Source of the DNA: Alphaproteobacteria bacterium
GTDB taxonomy: Bacteria; Pseudomonadota; Alphaproteobacteria; Ferrovibrionales; Ferrovibrionaceae
NCBI GenBank assembly: GCA_017307375.1
Contig: JAFKFH010000013.1
Coordinates: forward strand, 62,001 to 126,000
Reading direction: 5' to 3'
Length of the DNA stretch: 64,000 nt
Shown: piece after piece, positions 33,979 to 44,018 of the stretch
Layout: every line of letters begins with the position of its first letter
Position numbering within the stretch: position 1 is the first letter of the stretch
Program-made: the position numbers and the translations under genes
Notes under the pieces: generated by a model
The model's database searches: none
Told to the model about the DNA's origin: nothing
What the model saw: only the letters and a program-made list of their open reading frames with translations

Positions 33979-34779
33979 TCAACGCAGCAGGATGAACAGC
34001 ATCGTCCCGCCGAGCAGGATGCGATACCAGGCGAAGACGCCGAAGCCGTGGCGGCTGATGAAGGCGACGGCGACCTTCACGACCGCCAGCGCCGCGAGGA
34101 AGGCGACGACAAAACCGACCGCGATCACGGCGAAACCGGTGTCGTCGATCGAGGAGAAGTTCTTGTAGCCGTCGTAGACGGTGGCGCCGAGCATCGTCGG
34201 AATCGCCAGGAAGAACGAAAACTCCGTTGCAGCGGCACGCTGCACCCCAAAAAGCCGTGCGCCCATGATGGTGGCACCCGAGCGCGAGACGCCCGGAACC
34301 ATCGCCAGCGCCTGGCAGAATCCGATCTTGAGCGCGGTGGCATAGTCGATGTCGTCGACATGGCGGATCGTGCCGCGGGCGGCCATCCGTTCGATCAGCA
34401 GGATCAGCACGCCGCCCACGACCAGCGAGATCGAGACGACCAGCGGGTTGAACAGGACCGACTTGATCACCTTGTGGAACATCACGCCGAGGACCGCGGC
34501 CGGCAGGAAGGCCAGGACGACGGCGATGGCGAAGCGCCGGGCCGTCGCATCGACGAAGAAGCCCAGCACCGTATCGATGATCTTCTGCCGGTAGAGCCAG
34601 CAGACCGCCAGGATGGCGCCGAGCTGGATGACGATCTCGAAGACCTTGCCCGGCGGCCCCTCGAACCCGAGCACGTCGCCCAGCAGGATCAGGTGCCCGG
34701 TCGAGGAGACCGGCAGGAATTCGGTCAGGCCTTCGACCAGACCGAGCAGCGCCGCCTGCAGGTAGATCATGTCGGGCAT
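33979..34779 (-). CDS. uppP: Undecaprenyl-diphosphatase UppP (BacA)
   Basis: 266 aa from ATG 34779 (ATG 34770 is an alternative). Multi-span membrane protein with the active-site motifs EGLTEFLPVSSTGHL near the N-terminus and PGVSRSGATI near residue 170. It recycles the undecaprenyl carrier lipid for peptidoglycan synthesis. It begins 4 nt after the parC stop and so is likely the last gene of the lepB-rnc-era-recO-parC transcript. A 186-bp gap separates it from speB. Confidence 0.95.
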   Translation of the reverse strand: MPDMIYLQAALLGLVEGLTEFLPVSSTGHLILLGDVLGFEGPPGKVFEIVIQLGAILAVCWLYRQKIIDTVLGFFVDATARRFAIAVVLAFLPAAVLGVMFHKVIKSVLFNPLVVSISLVVGGVLILLIERMAARGTIRHVDDIDYATALKIGFCQALAMVPGVSRSGATIMGARLFGVQRAAATEFSFFLAIPTMLGATVYDGYKNFSSIDDTGFAVIAVGFVVAFLAALAVVKVAVAFISRHGFGVFAWYRILLGGTMLFILLR

Positions 34780-34783
34780 GATG

Positions 34784-37027
34784 TCAGTTGCCGAACTTGT
34801 TGTTCTTGGGGAAACCCTTCGGCGGCACCCGGCCGGTGCCGGCACGCTCGCCGAAGAATTCGGTCAGGTTGGTCTCGGTCCGCGTCCGCCCGGCCGGGTC
34901 GAGCCAGGTCAGCCCGTCGGCCTTGTTGAACAGCTTGGCGTCGGTCAGCTGGCCATCCTTGAACTTCTGCAGCCGCACGCCCTTGCCCCGCGTCATCTCG
35001 GGCAGGTCGGCGCGCGGGAACAGCAGCAGCTTGCGATAGCTGCCGGTGACCGCGACGGTGTCGCCGCCTTCGGCGGGCACGCAGATCGCCGCTTCCTGGT
35101 TCTCGTCGAGGTTCAGGATCTGCACGCCCTTGCGGGTCTGGGCGATCATCTCGTCCTCGGGCACGATGAAACCGCGGCCGTCGGTCGAGGCGACCAGCCG
35201 CTTCGTCCCGGCCTTGTGGATGAACAGCGTGACGATGTCCTGGTCGTTGGCCAGGTCGATCATCAGCCTGACCGGTTCGCCGTGGCCGCGACCGCGCGGC
35301 AGCTTGTCGGTCGACAGCGTATAGGCGCGCCCGTTGGTGCCGAAGACCACCAGCTTGTCGATCGTCTCGCACTGGATCCAGTAGCGGCCGCGATCGCCCT
35401 CCTTGAACGAGGCCGACCCGTCGTCGACGACATGGCCCTTCACCGCACGGATCCAGCCCTTTTCCGACAGGATCACGGTGATCGCCTCGCGCTCGACCAT
35501 CGCCTCGATCGGGATGTCGACCACGGCCGGCGCATCGGCCACCTCGGTGCGGCGTTCGTTCAGCGGTCCGCGCGCCTTCAGCTTCTTCTTCAGGTCCGAA
35601 AGCTCGGTTCCGATCGCCGTCCAGCGCTTGCCCTCGTCGGCCAGCAGCGCCTCGAGACCCGCCTTCTCGTCGGACAGCGACTTGTGCTCGTTCTTGATCT
35701 CCATCTCTTCCAGGCGGCGCAGCGAACGCAGGCGCATGTTGAGAATGGCTTCGGCCTGTACGTCGGTCAGGCGGAACTCGGCCATCATCACCTGCTTGGG
35801 CTCATCCTCGGTGCGGATGATCTCGATGATGCGGTCGAGGTTCAGATAGGCGATCAGGAAGCCTTCGAGCAGGTGAAGGCGGTTGGCGATCTTTTCCAGC
35901 CGATGGCGCGACCGCCGCTCAAGCACCTCGAGGCGATGGTTCAGCCACGCCTGCAGCGCCTCCTTGAGCGACATGACGCGCGGCTGCTTGCCGCCGTCGA
36001 GGACGTTGAGATTGAGGGGGAAGCGCGTTTCCAGGTCGGTCGCCCGGAACAGGCTTTCCATCATCACCTCGGGCGCGACGTTGCGCGACTTCGGCTCCAG
36101 CACCAGCCGGACGTCCTCGGCCGACTCGTCGCGGACGTCGCCGACCAGCGGCAGCTTCTTCTCGCCGATCAGCTCGGCGATGCGTTCGACCAGCTTGCCC
36201 TTCTGGACCTGATAGGGAATCTCGGTAACGACAACCAGCCACTGGCCGCGCGACTTTTCCTCGACCTGCCATTTCGCCCGGTGGCGAAAGGCACCGCGGC
36301 CGGTCCGGTAGGCCTCGATCATCGACGACTGGGGCTCGACCAGAATGCCACCGGTCGGGAAATCGGGGCCCTTGACGAAGCTGCAGAGCTTCTCGACCGG
36401 GGCCTCTGGATGCTTGACCAGCCAGGCGGCGGCATCGATCAGTTCGATAGCATTATGCGGCGGGATCGAGGTCGCCATGCCGACGGCAATGCCGGTCGCG
36501 CCATTGGCCAGCAGGTTCGGAAACGCCGCCGGCAGCACCACCGGCTCCTGCTCCTCGCCGTCGTAGGTCGCGCGGAAATCGACGGTATCGTCGTCGAGCG
36601 ACTGCAGCAGGAATTCGGCGATCTCCGTCAGACGGGCCTCGGTATATCGCATGGCCGCCGGGTTATCGCCGTCGATATTGCCGAAATTGCCCTGGCCGTC
36701 GACCAGCGGATAGCGCTGGGCGAATTCCTGGGCCAGGCGGACCAGCGCATCGTAGACCGACTGGTCGCCATGCGGATGGTATTTGCCGATGACATCGCCG
36801 ACGACGCGGGCGCATTTCTTGAAGCCGGCATTGGGGTCGAGCTTCAGGAGGCGCATGGCATAGAGCACGCGGCGCTGCACCGGCTTCATGCCGTCGCGCA
36901 CGTCGGGCAGCGACCGGGCCATGATGGTCGACAGCGCATAGGCAAGGTAGCGCTCGCTCAGCGCGTCGGCGAGCGGGGTGTCGCGAATCGAGTCCGGCAT
37001 GTCGCCGGGGGGCAGGTGCTTGCTCAT
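34784..37027 (-). CDS. parC: DNA topoisomerase IV subunit A
   Basis: 747 aa, right for ParC (shorter than GyrA). The opening [36 protein letters not shown] region spans the winged-helix/QRDR, the active-site tyrosine is in [10 protein letters not shown] (near residue 128), and the [17 protein letters not shown] block follows. A shortened C-terminal beta-pinwheel distinguishes it from gyrase A. It decatenates daughter chromosomes with ParE. Its ATG overlaps the recO stop by 4 nt. Confidence 0.96.
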   Translation of the reverse strand: MSKHLPPGDMPDSIRDTPLADALSERYLAYALSTIMARSLPDVRDGMKPVQRRVLYAMRLLKLDPNAGFKKCARVVGDVIGKYHPHGDQSVYDALVRLAQEFAQRYPLVDGQGNFGNIDGDNPAAMRYTEARLTEIAEFLLQSLDDDTVDFRATYDGEEQEPVVLPAAFPNLLANGATGIAVGMATSIPPHNAIELIDAAAWLVKHPEAPVEKLCSFVKGPDFPTGGILVEPQSSMIEAYRTGRGAFRHRAKWQVEEKSRGQWLVVVTEIPYQVQKGKLVERIAELIGEKKLPLVGDVRDESAEDVRLVLEPKSRNVAPEVMMESLFRATDLETRFPLNLNVLDGGKQPRVMSLKEALQAWLNHRLEVLERRSRHRLEKIANRLHLLEGFLIAYLNLDRIIEIIRTEDEPKQVMMAEFRLTDVQAEAILNMRLRSLRRLEEMEIKNEHKSLSDEKAGLEALLADEGKRWTAIGTELSDLKKKLKARGPLNERRTEVADAPAVVDIPIEAMVEREAITVILSEKGWIRAVKGHVVDDGSASFKEGDRGRYWIQCETIDKLVVFGTNGRAYTLSTDKLPRGRGHGEPVRLMIDLANDQDIVTLFIHKAGTKRLVASTDGRGFIVPEDEMIAQTRKGVQILNLDENQEAAICVPAEGGDTVAVTGSYRKLLLFPRADLPEMTRGKGVRLQKFKDGQLTDAKLFNKADGLTWLDPAGRTRTETNLTEFFGERAGTGRVPPKGFPKNNKFGN

Positions 37028-37791
37028 GGGCGGGTTACTACACCAACTGCCGCGCCCGCGCCAAGCAGCCGGTCGACCAGCCGGCCCCGCGCCGGCGGCA
37101 GCGCCTGGCCGGCGGCGGGAAACACCCGCTGCTCAAGGAAAAAAGCCGAGAGGACTAAACCGTCAGCAAGGTCGCGCTGAGAATCGTTCGCCGGGGGTCC
37201 GCCTCGACCCGAAGCCAGAAAGGATGGCAATCTCAATAGCTTGGCGGCGTAGGGCAATCCCGCTTCCTCGGTTACCGCTCGTCCCGACCGCGGCGAGACA
37301 TGGGTCAGGCCCTGCGTCGCACCGGTAACTGCACAGGCCGACAAATCCAGGCCGAAACCCAGTTCCGACAGCAGCCCCAATTCGAATCGGACATAGACGA
37401 ACGGCCACGACGCCGCGCCATCCGCGATGGCGTCGAGCAGGATGGCCAGCGCCTCGTAGAGCGCCGGATGGGCCTCGCGCTCGGGCAGGCAGGCCTCGAC
37501 CATGGCGGTCGCCGCCGCGACGCCGGCCAGCCGCAGCGGATCGTCGAGCACGGCTGCGGCATGGGCACGATCGAGTTCCAGCGACCAGATGCCGAGATGA
37601 TCGGCCAGCCTGCCGCTCCAGGCACAGGCGACACGGTTTCCCGGCTCGACCACGCCACGCAGCCGCTTGCCGGCGATGCCGCGGGCCAGACCGTGATGGC
37701 GGCCGTGTTCGCGGGTCAGGATCGAGACGATACCGGCGGTTTCGCCGTGCCGCCGGGCGCCGAGGATGATCCCCTGATCCTGCCAGTGCAT
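37024..37791 (-). CDS. recO: DNA repair/recombination mediator RecO
   Basis: 255 aa. The N-terminal OB-fold begins [36 protein letters not shown]; the C-terminal helical part contains [25 protein letters not shown]. It loads RecA on SSB-coated DNA with RecR in the RecFOR pathway. It lies between era and parC in the same orientation; the end overlaps parC by 4 nt. Confidence 0.95.
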   Translation of the reverse strand: MHWQDQGIILGARRHGETAGIVSILTREHGRHHGLARGIAGKRLRGVVEPGNRVACAWSGRLADHLGIWSLELDRAHAAAVLDDPLRLAGVAAATAMVEACLPEREAHPALYEALAILLDAIADGAASWPFVYVRFELGLLSELGFGLDLSACAVTGATQGLTHVSPRSGRAVTEEAGLPYAAKLLRLPSFLASGRGGPPANDSQRDLADGLVLSAFFLEQRVFPAAGQALPPARGRLVDRLLGAGAAVGVVTRP

Positions 37792-37840
37792 TCAGGCGGA
37801 ACGCTGATCGAGGCTCCGGCGCCGCGTGTCGCTCATCCTG

Positions 37841-38749
37841 CTATCCCTTGGGAAATTCGAGCCCCATGGCTTCGTAGCGCTCCGGATCGTCCTGCCAGGC
37901 TTCGCGCACCTTGACGAACAGGAACAGATGCACGCGGCGCTCGAACATCTGCTCGAGTTCGGCGCGCGCCAGTTCGCCGATCTTCTTGATCGTCGCCCCG
38001 CCCTTGCCCAGCACGATCGGCTTCTGGCTCTCGCGCTGGACATAGATCGTCTGCTCGATGCGGACCGATCCGTCCTTCTTTTCCTGCCAGGCTTCGGTCT
38101 CGACGGTCGAGGCATAGGGCAGTTCGTCGTGCAGGCGCAGGAACACTTTCTCGCGCGTCACTTCCGCCGCCAGCAGGCGTTCGGAGATATCGGCAAGCTG
38201 GTCTTCCGGATAGAGCCACGGCGCCAGCGGCAGGCGCTGGGCCAGCCATTTGCGGACGTCGGCGCAGCCTGAACCCTTGTGGGCCGAGATCATGAAGGTG
38301 GTGGCGAAGTCGAAGTCGGCATTGATCGCGGCCGACAGACCCAGCAGCGATTCGCGCTTGACCAGATCGATCTTGTTCAGCGCCAGGGCGACGGGGCGCT
38401 TGCCGCCCTCGGCCTTCAGTGCCTCGACGATCGCCCTGGTTTCGGCGTCGTAGCCGCGCTCGGCATCGACCAGCAGCAGGATGACGTCGCCATCCTTGGC
38501 CCCGGCCCAGGCGGCATCGAGCATCGCGCGCTCCAGCCTGCGCTTGGCCGTGCGAAAAATGCCCGGGGTATCGACGAAGACCAGCTGGGCTTCGCCTTCC
38601 ATCGCGATCGCGGTGATGCGGGCCCGGGTGGTCTGGACCTTGGGGCTGACGATCGAAACCTTCTGGCCGACCAGCTTGTTCAGCAGGGTCGACTTGCCGG
38701 CATTGGGCGCGCCGAGAATGGCGATGTAACCGCAGCGCTGTTCGGTCAT
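37841..38749 (-). CDS. era: GTPase Era
   Basis: 302 aa. G1 GAPNAGKST near residue 13, G3 FVDTPGIF, and G4 NKID are in order, and the C-terminal KH domain carries the GKGG loop (VLGKGGATIKKIGELA). Era binds 16S rRNA near its 3' end for 30S maturation. The start overlaps the rnc stop by 4 nt, the usual rnc-era coupling. Confidence 0.97.
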   Translation of the reverse strand: MTEQRCGYIAILGAPNAGKSTLLNKLVGQKVSIVSPKVQTTRARITAIAMEGEAQLVFVDTPGIFRTAKRRLERAMLDAAWAGAKDGDVILLLVDAERGYDAETRAIVEALKAEGGKRPVALALNKIDLVKRESLLGLSAAINADFDFATTFMISAHKGSGCADVRKWLAQRLPLAPWLYPEDQLADISERLLAAEVTREKVFLRLHDELPYASTVETEAWQEKKDGSVRIEQTIYVQRESQKPIVLGKGGATIKKIGELARAELEQMFERRVHLFLFVKVREAWQDDPERYEAMGLEFPKG

Positions 38750-39456
38750 GACACCGCTCCTTCAATCTGGTTCAAGAGGATGCGGGCCGCCGCCTGCTCG
38801 GCGATACGCTTCGAGCCGCCGCTACCTTCGGCGGTTCCATGGTCGGGCAGGGTCACCGCGACGGTGAAGCGCGGCTGGTGGGCCGGGCCGTCCTGGGTGA
38901 CGACCCGATAGGTCGGGGTGGGGATGCCGCGTGCCGCCGCCCATTCCTGCAACGCGGTCTTCGCGTCCTTGGCCGCGCCGCCCGCCTCGTCGAGATGGTC
39001 GGCGACCAGGTGCAGCACGATCCGGCGCGCCACCTCGAAGCCGCCGTCTAGGAACAGGGCGGCGATCACCGCTTCGACCGCATCGGCCAGGATCGCCGGC
39101 TTGGCGGCGCCGCCGGTATCGCGCTCGCTTTTCGAGAGGCGCAGATACTTGCCGAGGTTCAGGCCCTCGGCGATTCTGGCCAGCGTTTCCTGGCGGACGA
39201 CGGCGTTGAAGCGCCGGGCGAGTTCGCCGGCATCGGCGGCGGCGAAGCGGCCATGCATCGCTTCCGCCACGATCACGCCCAGCACCCGGTCGCCGAGAAA
39301 TTCCAGGCGGTCGTAATGCTTGCGCGCCGCGCGGCCACGCGCCTCGACCGAGGGATGGGTCAGCGCTTCTTCGAGCAGGGCCGGCTGGCCGAACTGATGG
39401 CCGAGCCGATCCATCAAGGGGGTGAGATCGGTCGGCTTGGACTCCGCGCGGCTCAT
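38746..39456 (-). CDS. rnc: Ribonuclease III
   Basis: 236 aa from ATG 39456, which shares one base with the lepB stop (TGATG). The signature DRLEFLGDRVLG and the second acidic site ILADAVEAVIAALFLDGG form the catalytic centre. The C-terminal dsRNA-binding domain begins near DAKTALQEWAAARG. A start at 39504 would lie inside lepB and add 16 unlikely residues. It processes rRNA and mRNA. Confidence 0.96.
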   Translation of the reverse strand: MSRAESKPTDLTPLMDRLGHQFGQPALLEEALTHPSVEARGRAARKHYDRLEFLGDRVLGVIVAEAMHGRFAAADAGELARRFNAVVRQETLARIAEGLNLGKYLRLSKSERDTGGAAKPAILADAVEAVIAALFLDGGFEVARRIVLHLVADHLDEAGGAAKDAKTALQEWAAARGIPTPTYRVVTQDGPAHQPRFTVAVTLPDHGTAEGSGGSKRIAEQAAARILLNQIEGAVS

Positions 39457-40211
39457 CAATCGATGAGGTTGAGCAGGCGCGACCAGCGAATCGCCTGTGG
39501 CCACCGCCAGACTTCCCAGAAATTGGCGCTGCCGTCGGTCGAGAAGAACAGGATCTCGGCCCGGCCCACCAGATTCACGTCCGGGACGTAGCCGACGCCG
39601 CCGTCATTGACCGCGACCCGGCTGTCGAGCGAATTGTCGCGGTTGTCGCCCATCAGGAAATAGTTGCCGTTCGGCACGGTGTAGATGCCCGTGTCGTTCA
39701 TCGGTCCGCCGCGCAGCAGCTCGAGCGTATGATAGCTGACGCCGTTGGGCAGGGTCTCCTGATACTGCACCACGGGACGGACGGTGCCGAAGGCGGTCCG
39801 CTGTTCGAAATCGGCGATGCGGCGCCGTTCGACCGGCTTGTCATTGATGTAGAGCTGGCCGGCCTTCATCTGGATACGGTCGCCGGGCAGGCCGATGACG
39901 CGCTTGATGTAGTCGGTCGAATTGTCGCGCGGCAGTTTGAACACCACGACGTCGCCGCGCTTGGGTGGCGACGACAGGATGCGGCCGGGAATCAGCGGCA
40001 GGCCGAAGGGCAGCGAATAGCGGCTGTACCCGTAGGCGTATTTCGAGACGAACAGATAATCGCCGACCAGAAGTGTCGGCAACATCGACTCGGAAGGGAT
40101 GGAGAACGGTTCAAAGGCGAAGGAGCGAATGCCCAACGCCACCACCATCGCATAGACTACGGTCCGGACGATTTCACCGAAACCGCCGCCCTGCTGCTTT
40201 TCGTCCGCCAT
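39456..40211 (-). CDS. lepB: Signal peptidase I
   Basis: 251 aa from ATG 40211; ATG 40232 would add seven residues. One N-terminal transmembrane helix (VVYAMVVALGIRSFAF) is followed by the catalytic serine in IPSESMLPTLLVGD (S42) and the lysine in DYIKRVIGLPGD (K103). The box E region GDNRDNSLDSR is intact. It removes signal peptides of exported proteins, several of which are encoded in this window. It heads the core operon. Confidence 0.95.
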   Translation of the reverse strand: MADEKQQGGGFGEIVRTVVYAMVVALGIRSFAFEPFSIPSESMLPTLLVGDYLFVSKYAYGYSRYSLPFGLPLIPGRILSSPPKRGDVVVFKLPRDNSTDYIKRVIGLPGDRIQMKAGQLYINDKPVERRRIADFEQRTAFGTVRPVVQYQETLPNGVSYHTLELLRGGPMNDTGIYTVPNGNYFLMGDNRDNSLDSRVAVNDGGVGYVPDVNLVGRAEILFFSTDGSANFWEVWRWPQAIRWSRLLNLID

Positions 40212-40432
40212 CGGGGAGTCTTTGTAACTCATTGAATTCAATAGGGTAGAGTCCGTCCGTCGACGGAACAGGACGCCTATCAAGCGCGCCGGCCCCGGTC
40301 TAGTCAAGCGCAATCCCCCGAGCCGGAAATCGGCGCCTTGCTTACACCACCCTGACGGGCAGGCGAAAGTTTCATCAAGCCAACGCGTTAGTGACATGCG
40401 GCTGCAATAAGACAAGCCGAATTGTCATCGCC

Positions 40433-41665
40433 ATGACACTATCGCCCAGCGACGACCTGCTCGCCCATGCGGTTTACGGCCATCGCGACGCCGACCGCCC
40501 CGCCCCCCTTCTCGACCGGCTGTTCGCCTTCTGGTTCCGGCGACTGGTCTATACCCAGATCTGGGAGGACCCGGCCGTCGACATGGCGGCACTGGCGCTG
40601 CGCCCCGGCGAACGGGTGCTGAGCATCGCTTCGGCCGGCTGCAACGCCATCGCCTATCTGACGGAGGATCCGGCGTCGGTCACGGCGGTCGACCTCAATC
40701 CGGCGCATCTGGCCCTGGCCCGTCTCAAGGCCGGGGTGATCGCCGCGGCCCCCGACCATGACGCGCTGATCCGCTTCTTCGGCACGGCCGACGATTCGCG
40801 AAACGTCGCCTGGTTCGATCGCGAAATCGCCGCCAGGCTCGATCCCGAGACCCGGTCCTGGTGGCAGGCGCGCGACTGGCGCGGCCGCCGGCGTATCCAG
40901 TTCTTCGCCCGCGGGTTCTTCGCCCACGGCCTGCTGGGCCGCTCGATCGGGCTGCTCCACCTGTTGGCCGGCGCCCTCCGCGTGGACTTGGCGGCCGGCC
41001 TGCGCCAGCCGGATGTGGCAGCGCAGGCAGCCTGGTTCGAGCAGAACATCGCGCCGGTATTCGCCAATCGCTTCGTGCAGTGGCTGTGCCGCTCGCCGCT
41101 GGTGGTCTACAACCTGGGCATCCCGCCGGCGCAGTATCAGGCGCTCTGCGAGGGCCGGCCCGAGCGGATGGCCGACGTGCTGTGCGATCGCGTCCGCCGG
41201 CTGGCAACGACCGGCCCGTCTGCCGAGAACTACTTCGCGTGGCAGGCATTCGGCCGGCGCTATCCGGTCGAAGGCGGCGACCAGGGCCTGCCGCCCTATC
41301 TGCAGGCCCGCCATTTTGCCGGCATCAAGGCTCGCATCGGCCGCGTCGACTTCCGCCATGCGACGCTGCGCGGCCATCTCGAGACCCAGCCGGCCTCCAG
41401 CCTCGACGCCTATGTCCTGCTCGATGCCCAGGACTGGATGACGCCGGCCGAACTCTGCGCGCTGTGGACCGAAATACGCCGGACCGCACGGCCCGGCGCG
41501 CGTGTCGTCTTCCGCACCGCCGGCGCCGCTTCGCCGGTCGACCGGGCCCTTGCTCCCGCCGATCTCGGCGAATGGCAGAAGGATGAACGCCTTGGCGCAG
41601 ATCTCCACGGCCGCGACCGGTCCGGAATCTACGGCGGCTTCCACATCTATCGCCTTCCCGCGTGA
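40433..41665 (+). CDS. btaA: BtaA-like S-adenosylmethionine:diacylglycerol 3-amino-3-carboxypropyltransferase
   Basis: 410 aa DUF3419 protein. LVYTQIWEDPAVD and the SAM-binding blocks VLSIASAGCNAIAYL and VTAVDLNPAHLALARLK match BtaA of Rhodobacter-type bacteria. The C-terminal DRSGIYGGFHIYRL is conserved. BtaA transfers the 3-amino-3-carboxypropyl group of SAM to diacylglycerol, giving diacylglyceryl-homoserine, the precursor of betaine lipid DGTS made during phosphate limitation. The N-methyltransferase BtaB is not adjacent; a GNAT-like gene follows. It is divergent from lepB with a 221-bp gap. Confidence 0.9.
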   Translation: MTLSPSDDLLAHAVYGHRDADRPAPLLDRLFAFWFRRLVYTQIWEDPAVDMAALALRPGERVLSIASAGCNAIAYLTEDPASVTAVDLNPAHLALARLKAGVIAAAPDHDALIRFFGTADDSRNVAWFDREIAARLDPETRSWWQARDWRGRRRIQFFARGFFAHGLLGRSIGLLHLLAGALRVDLAAGLRQPDVAAQAAWFEQNIAPVFANRFVQWLCRSPLVVYNLGIPPAQYQALCEGRPERMADVLCDRVRRLATTGPSAENYFAWQAFGRRYPVEGGDQGLPPYLQARHFAGIKARIGRVDFRHATLRGHLETQPASSLDAYVLLDAQDWMTPAELCALWTEIRRTARPGARVVFRTAGAASPVDRALAPADLGEWQKDERLGADLHGRDRSGIYGGFHIYRLPA

Positions 41666-42725
41666 CATCGCGGGGGATCTACGGCCCTGGCTGGTCAATG
41701 CCGGGGCTGAACTGCTGTGGCTCGACGTACCCGGCGGGGCCGTGCCGGTGATCCTGGCCGAAGGCCTGCGCCGCGGCACCTGGATCACCAATCCGCTGAC
41801 CGCCTGGTGCGACATCCCCGAGGCGACGCTGGCTGCCGGCGGTTCGACCGCGGCGCGATGCTCCCGGGTCGGGCTCGGCCTGGTCCGGCGCGCCGGCGCC
41901 GCCATCGGCCTCGATCGCGCGGTGATGCTGGGCCATCTGCCGCAATCGACCTGCCTGCCCGGCTGGTCGCGCCACCAGATCGAGATCGCAGCGGGCCTGG
42001 CCCGCCGCCGCTGGCCCGACCGGGCGGTGATGCTGCGCCATCTCGACGGCGAGCGCGACGCGGCCCTGATGGATCTGCTCGAAGCGGACGGCTTCCTTCG
42101 TCTGCCGGCCCGTGTCGTCTATCATTGGCCGACGGCGGACGGCAGCCTGCCCATGGCATCGCACGCCAAGCGGGACCGCAGCCTGCTCGGTCGCGCCGGA
42201 CTGACCCGCCTGCCGCACGACGCCTTCGACCGGGCGCGCCGCGCCGAGGCCCGGCGGCTGTACCGCGCGATCTATATCGATCGGCATGGCCCGTACAACC
42301 CCGACTACACCGAAGCCTGGTTCGACCGCGCGCATGAAACGGGCTGGTGGGAATTCATCGGCTTGGCGAGAGCCGACGGCACCCTTGCCGCGTTCGCCGC
42401 GCTGCACCAGGGCAAAGGCGCACTCTGCGTTCCGGCGCTGGGCCACGATCCCGCCGCCGCGCGGGAGGAAGGCGGCTATCGCCAGATCGTCGCCTGGGTC
42501 ACCGAGATCGCCTCGCGGCGCCGCGTCGATTTCGACTTCAGTTCCGGTGCCGGCGACTTCAAGCGCCGGCGCGGGGCCGTGCCCGCGATCGAGTGGGCGA
42601 TGGTTTCGCCTGCGCTGACGGCGCGCCGTCATCCCGCGGTGCTGTTGCTGCAAGCAGCAGCGACTTGGGCTGCCGGCTTGACCCCGGAACGGCTGATCGC
42701 CCTGGGTGGCGCGGCCGACGTCTGA
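41583..42725 (+). CDS. GNAT/FemAB-like acyltransferase next to btaA
   Basis: 380 aa from ATG 41583, which overlaps the btaA 3' end by 83 nt in another frame; no good in-frame start was found after the btaA stop, so the start is uncertain. The C-terminal half (~215-370) has the Acetyltransf_6-type pattern, with FDRARRAEARRLYRAIYIDR and DFDFSSGAGDFKRRRGAVPA. Such proteins transfer acyl or aminoacyl groups. The tight overlap implies joint expression with BtaA and perhaps action on the same lipid head group; this is inference. Confidence 0.75.
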   Translation: MNALAQISTAATGPESTAASTSIAFPRDIAGDLRPWLVNAGAELLWLDVPGGAVPVILAEGLRRGTWITNPLTAWCDIPEATLAAGGSTAARCSRVGLGLVRRAGAAIGLDRAVMLGHLPQSTCLPGWSRHQIEIAAGLARRRWPDRAVMLRHLDGERDAALMDLLEADGFLRLPARVVYHWPTADGSLPMASHAKRDRSLLGRAGLTRLPHDAFDRARRAEARRLYRAIYIDRHGPYNPDYTEAWFDRAHETGWWEFIGLARADGTLAAFAALHQGKGALCVPALGHDPAAAREEGGYRQIVAWVTEIASRRRVDFDFSSGAGDFKRRRGAVPAIEWAMVSPALTARRHPAVLLLQAAATWAAGLTPERLIALGGAADV

Positions 42726-42727
42726 TC

Positions 42728-44014
42728 TCAGCCCAGCACCTGCCCCATCGCGGCGGTCAGCAACTGACGCAGGTCATAGGTCGCGGCAAGGCGGCCGGCC
42801 ACAGCCGCCGCCATCTTGATACGTCCCGCCGGATCGATCAGCCAGCGATCGGCCAGATCCAGCATTTCCGCCTCGTCTTCGAAGGTCACTGCTGGCGTCA
42901 GATCGCCCAGGACCTCGTCGCTGTCGACGAGCCGGGATTGTAGCAGGAAGCCGCCGTACTGCACGATGTCGCAGCTGCGGGGAAACATCATGCTGTCATA
43001 GGAAAGACTGCCGAAGTCGAGACTGATCGCCGCGGCCCGGTAACGAAGCGGCGCGGTATCATTTTCGGCCGGGCGCGCCGTGATGCCGAAGCGCGCCCAA
43101 TCGTTGCCATAAACGGCGAAATCGTCGCCATAGCGGGCTTGCAGTGCCCGGACGCGTGCCCGCCGCATCGCCAACCGGTGGCCGCGCTCGAGTTGAGCTG
43201 CAAGCCGATGGCGGAGCAGCAGGACGCGCGGCTCATCGCCCGACAGGTCGGTGACATCAGCGACGTAGTCGTCGATACGTGCCTGGCGATCGGTGAGCGT
43301 CAGGTCGGCGGGAAAGCCGAAGCCAGTCTCATAGTCGGCGACATAGGCAGAAAACGGACGCGGCAGGCCAAAAGCCATCGGCCCGAAGCAGAAGGTCTGG
43401 ATTTCATCGGTCACGTGCAGCGCGGCGCTGCCCAGATAGACGAGGCGAGCAGGCGGATCGGTGAGCGGGCGCCGGCCAGCGAGACTGTCGAGCAACCTTT
43501 CATGCGGCGCCAAACGCTCGCGCTCAGCCGTCGCACTCAGGAGCCCGACCGGAAACACGCGGTCGTCGTCGCCGTACATCAGGCACTGATCCATGATGCC
43601 CACGGGCAGGTCGACACGCTGTTCGACCCCGAAGCGCGCCAATGACGCATGGTCGAGCGGCGACAGAAGGCCAAGCCAGATGCGATTGTCCCGCAGGAAC
43701 CCTGCCACGTCACGGTGGCCGGCCAGTTCGAGCAATGCGTCGAACGGCGAATTGAAGCAGAGATTGATGAAGGGTGGAAAGCCCTGGAGGCGGCGGTTGA
43801 CCGGGTTTTCCGGGTCGGAGAAGAAGCACCAGTCCGCCGAAATACCGAGATCGAACCGATGATCGAGGATGCTGCGGCGGATGGCGCCGGCGTTGGCCAT
43901 CGAATTGGCGGTGTCTATCCAATAATAGACATCATGGCCGAGGTCGATCAGTGCCGCGACGATGCTGCGGAACTGGTCGACCCGATAACGATTGGCGATG
44001 ACGCAGATCTTCAT
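42728..44014 (-). CDS. CgeB-like glycosyltransferase family protein
   Basis: 428 aa from ATG 44014. It starts KICVIANRYRVDQFRSIVAA, a GT-B-like first strand. The C-terminal part (CDIVQYGGFLLQS, then TFEDEAEMLDLADRWLIDPA) matches the pattern of CgeB/spore-maturation-type glycosyltransferases. The middle shows no obvious nucleotide-sugar motif, so the donor is unknown. It begins only 4 nt after the stop of the secreted trypsin gene. GC seems slightly below the neighbours. Confidence 0.65.
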   Translation of the reverse strand: MKICVIANRYRVDQFRSIVAALIDLGHDVYYWIDTANSMANAGAIRRSILDHRFDLGISADWCFFSDPENPVNRRLQGFPPFINLCFNSPFDALLELAGHRDVAGFLRDNRIWLGLLSPLDHASLARFGVEQRVDLPVGIMDQCLMYGDDDRVFPVGLLSATAERERLAPHERLLDSLAGRRPLTDPPARLVYLGSAALHVTDEIQTFCFGPMAFGLPRPFSAYVADYETGFGFPADLTLTDRQARIDDYVADVTDLSGDEPRVLLLRHRLAAQLERGHRLAMRRARVRALQARYGDDFAVYGNDWARFGITARPAENDTAPLRYRAAAISLDFGSLSYDSMMFPRSCDIVQYGGFLLQSRLVDSDEVLGDLTPAVTFEDEAEMLDLADRWLIDPAGRIKMAAAVAGRLAATYDLRQLLTAAMGQVLG

Positions 44015-44018
44015 GCCG

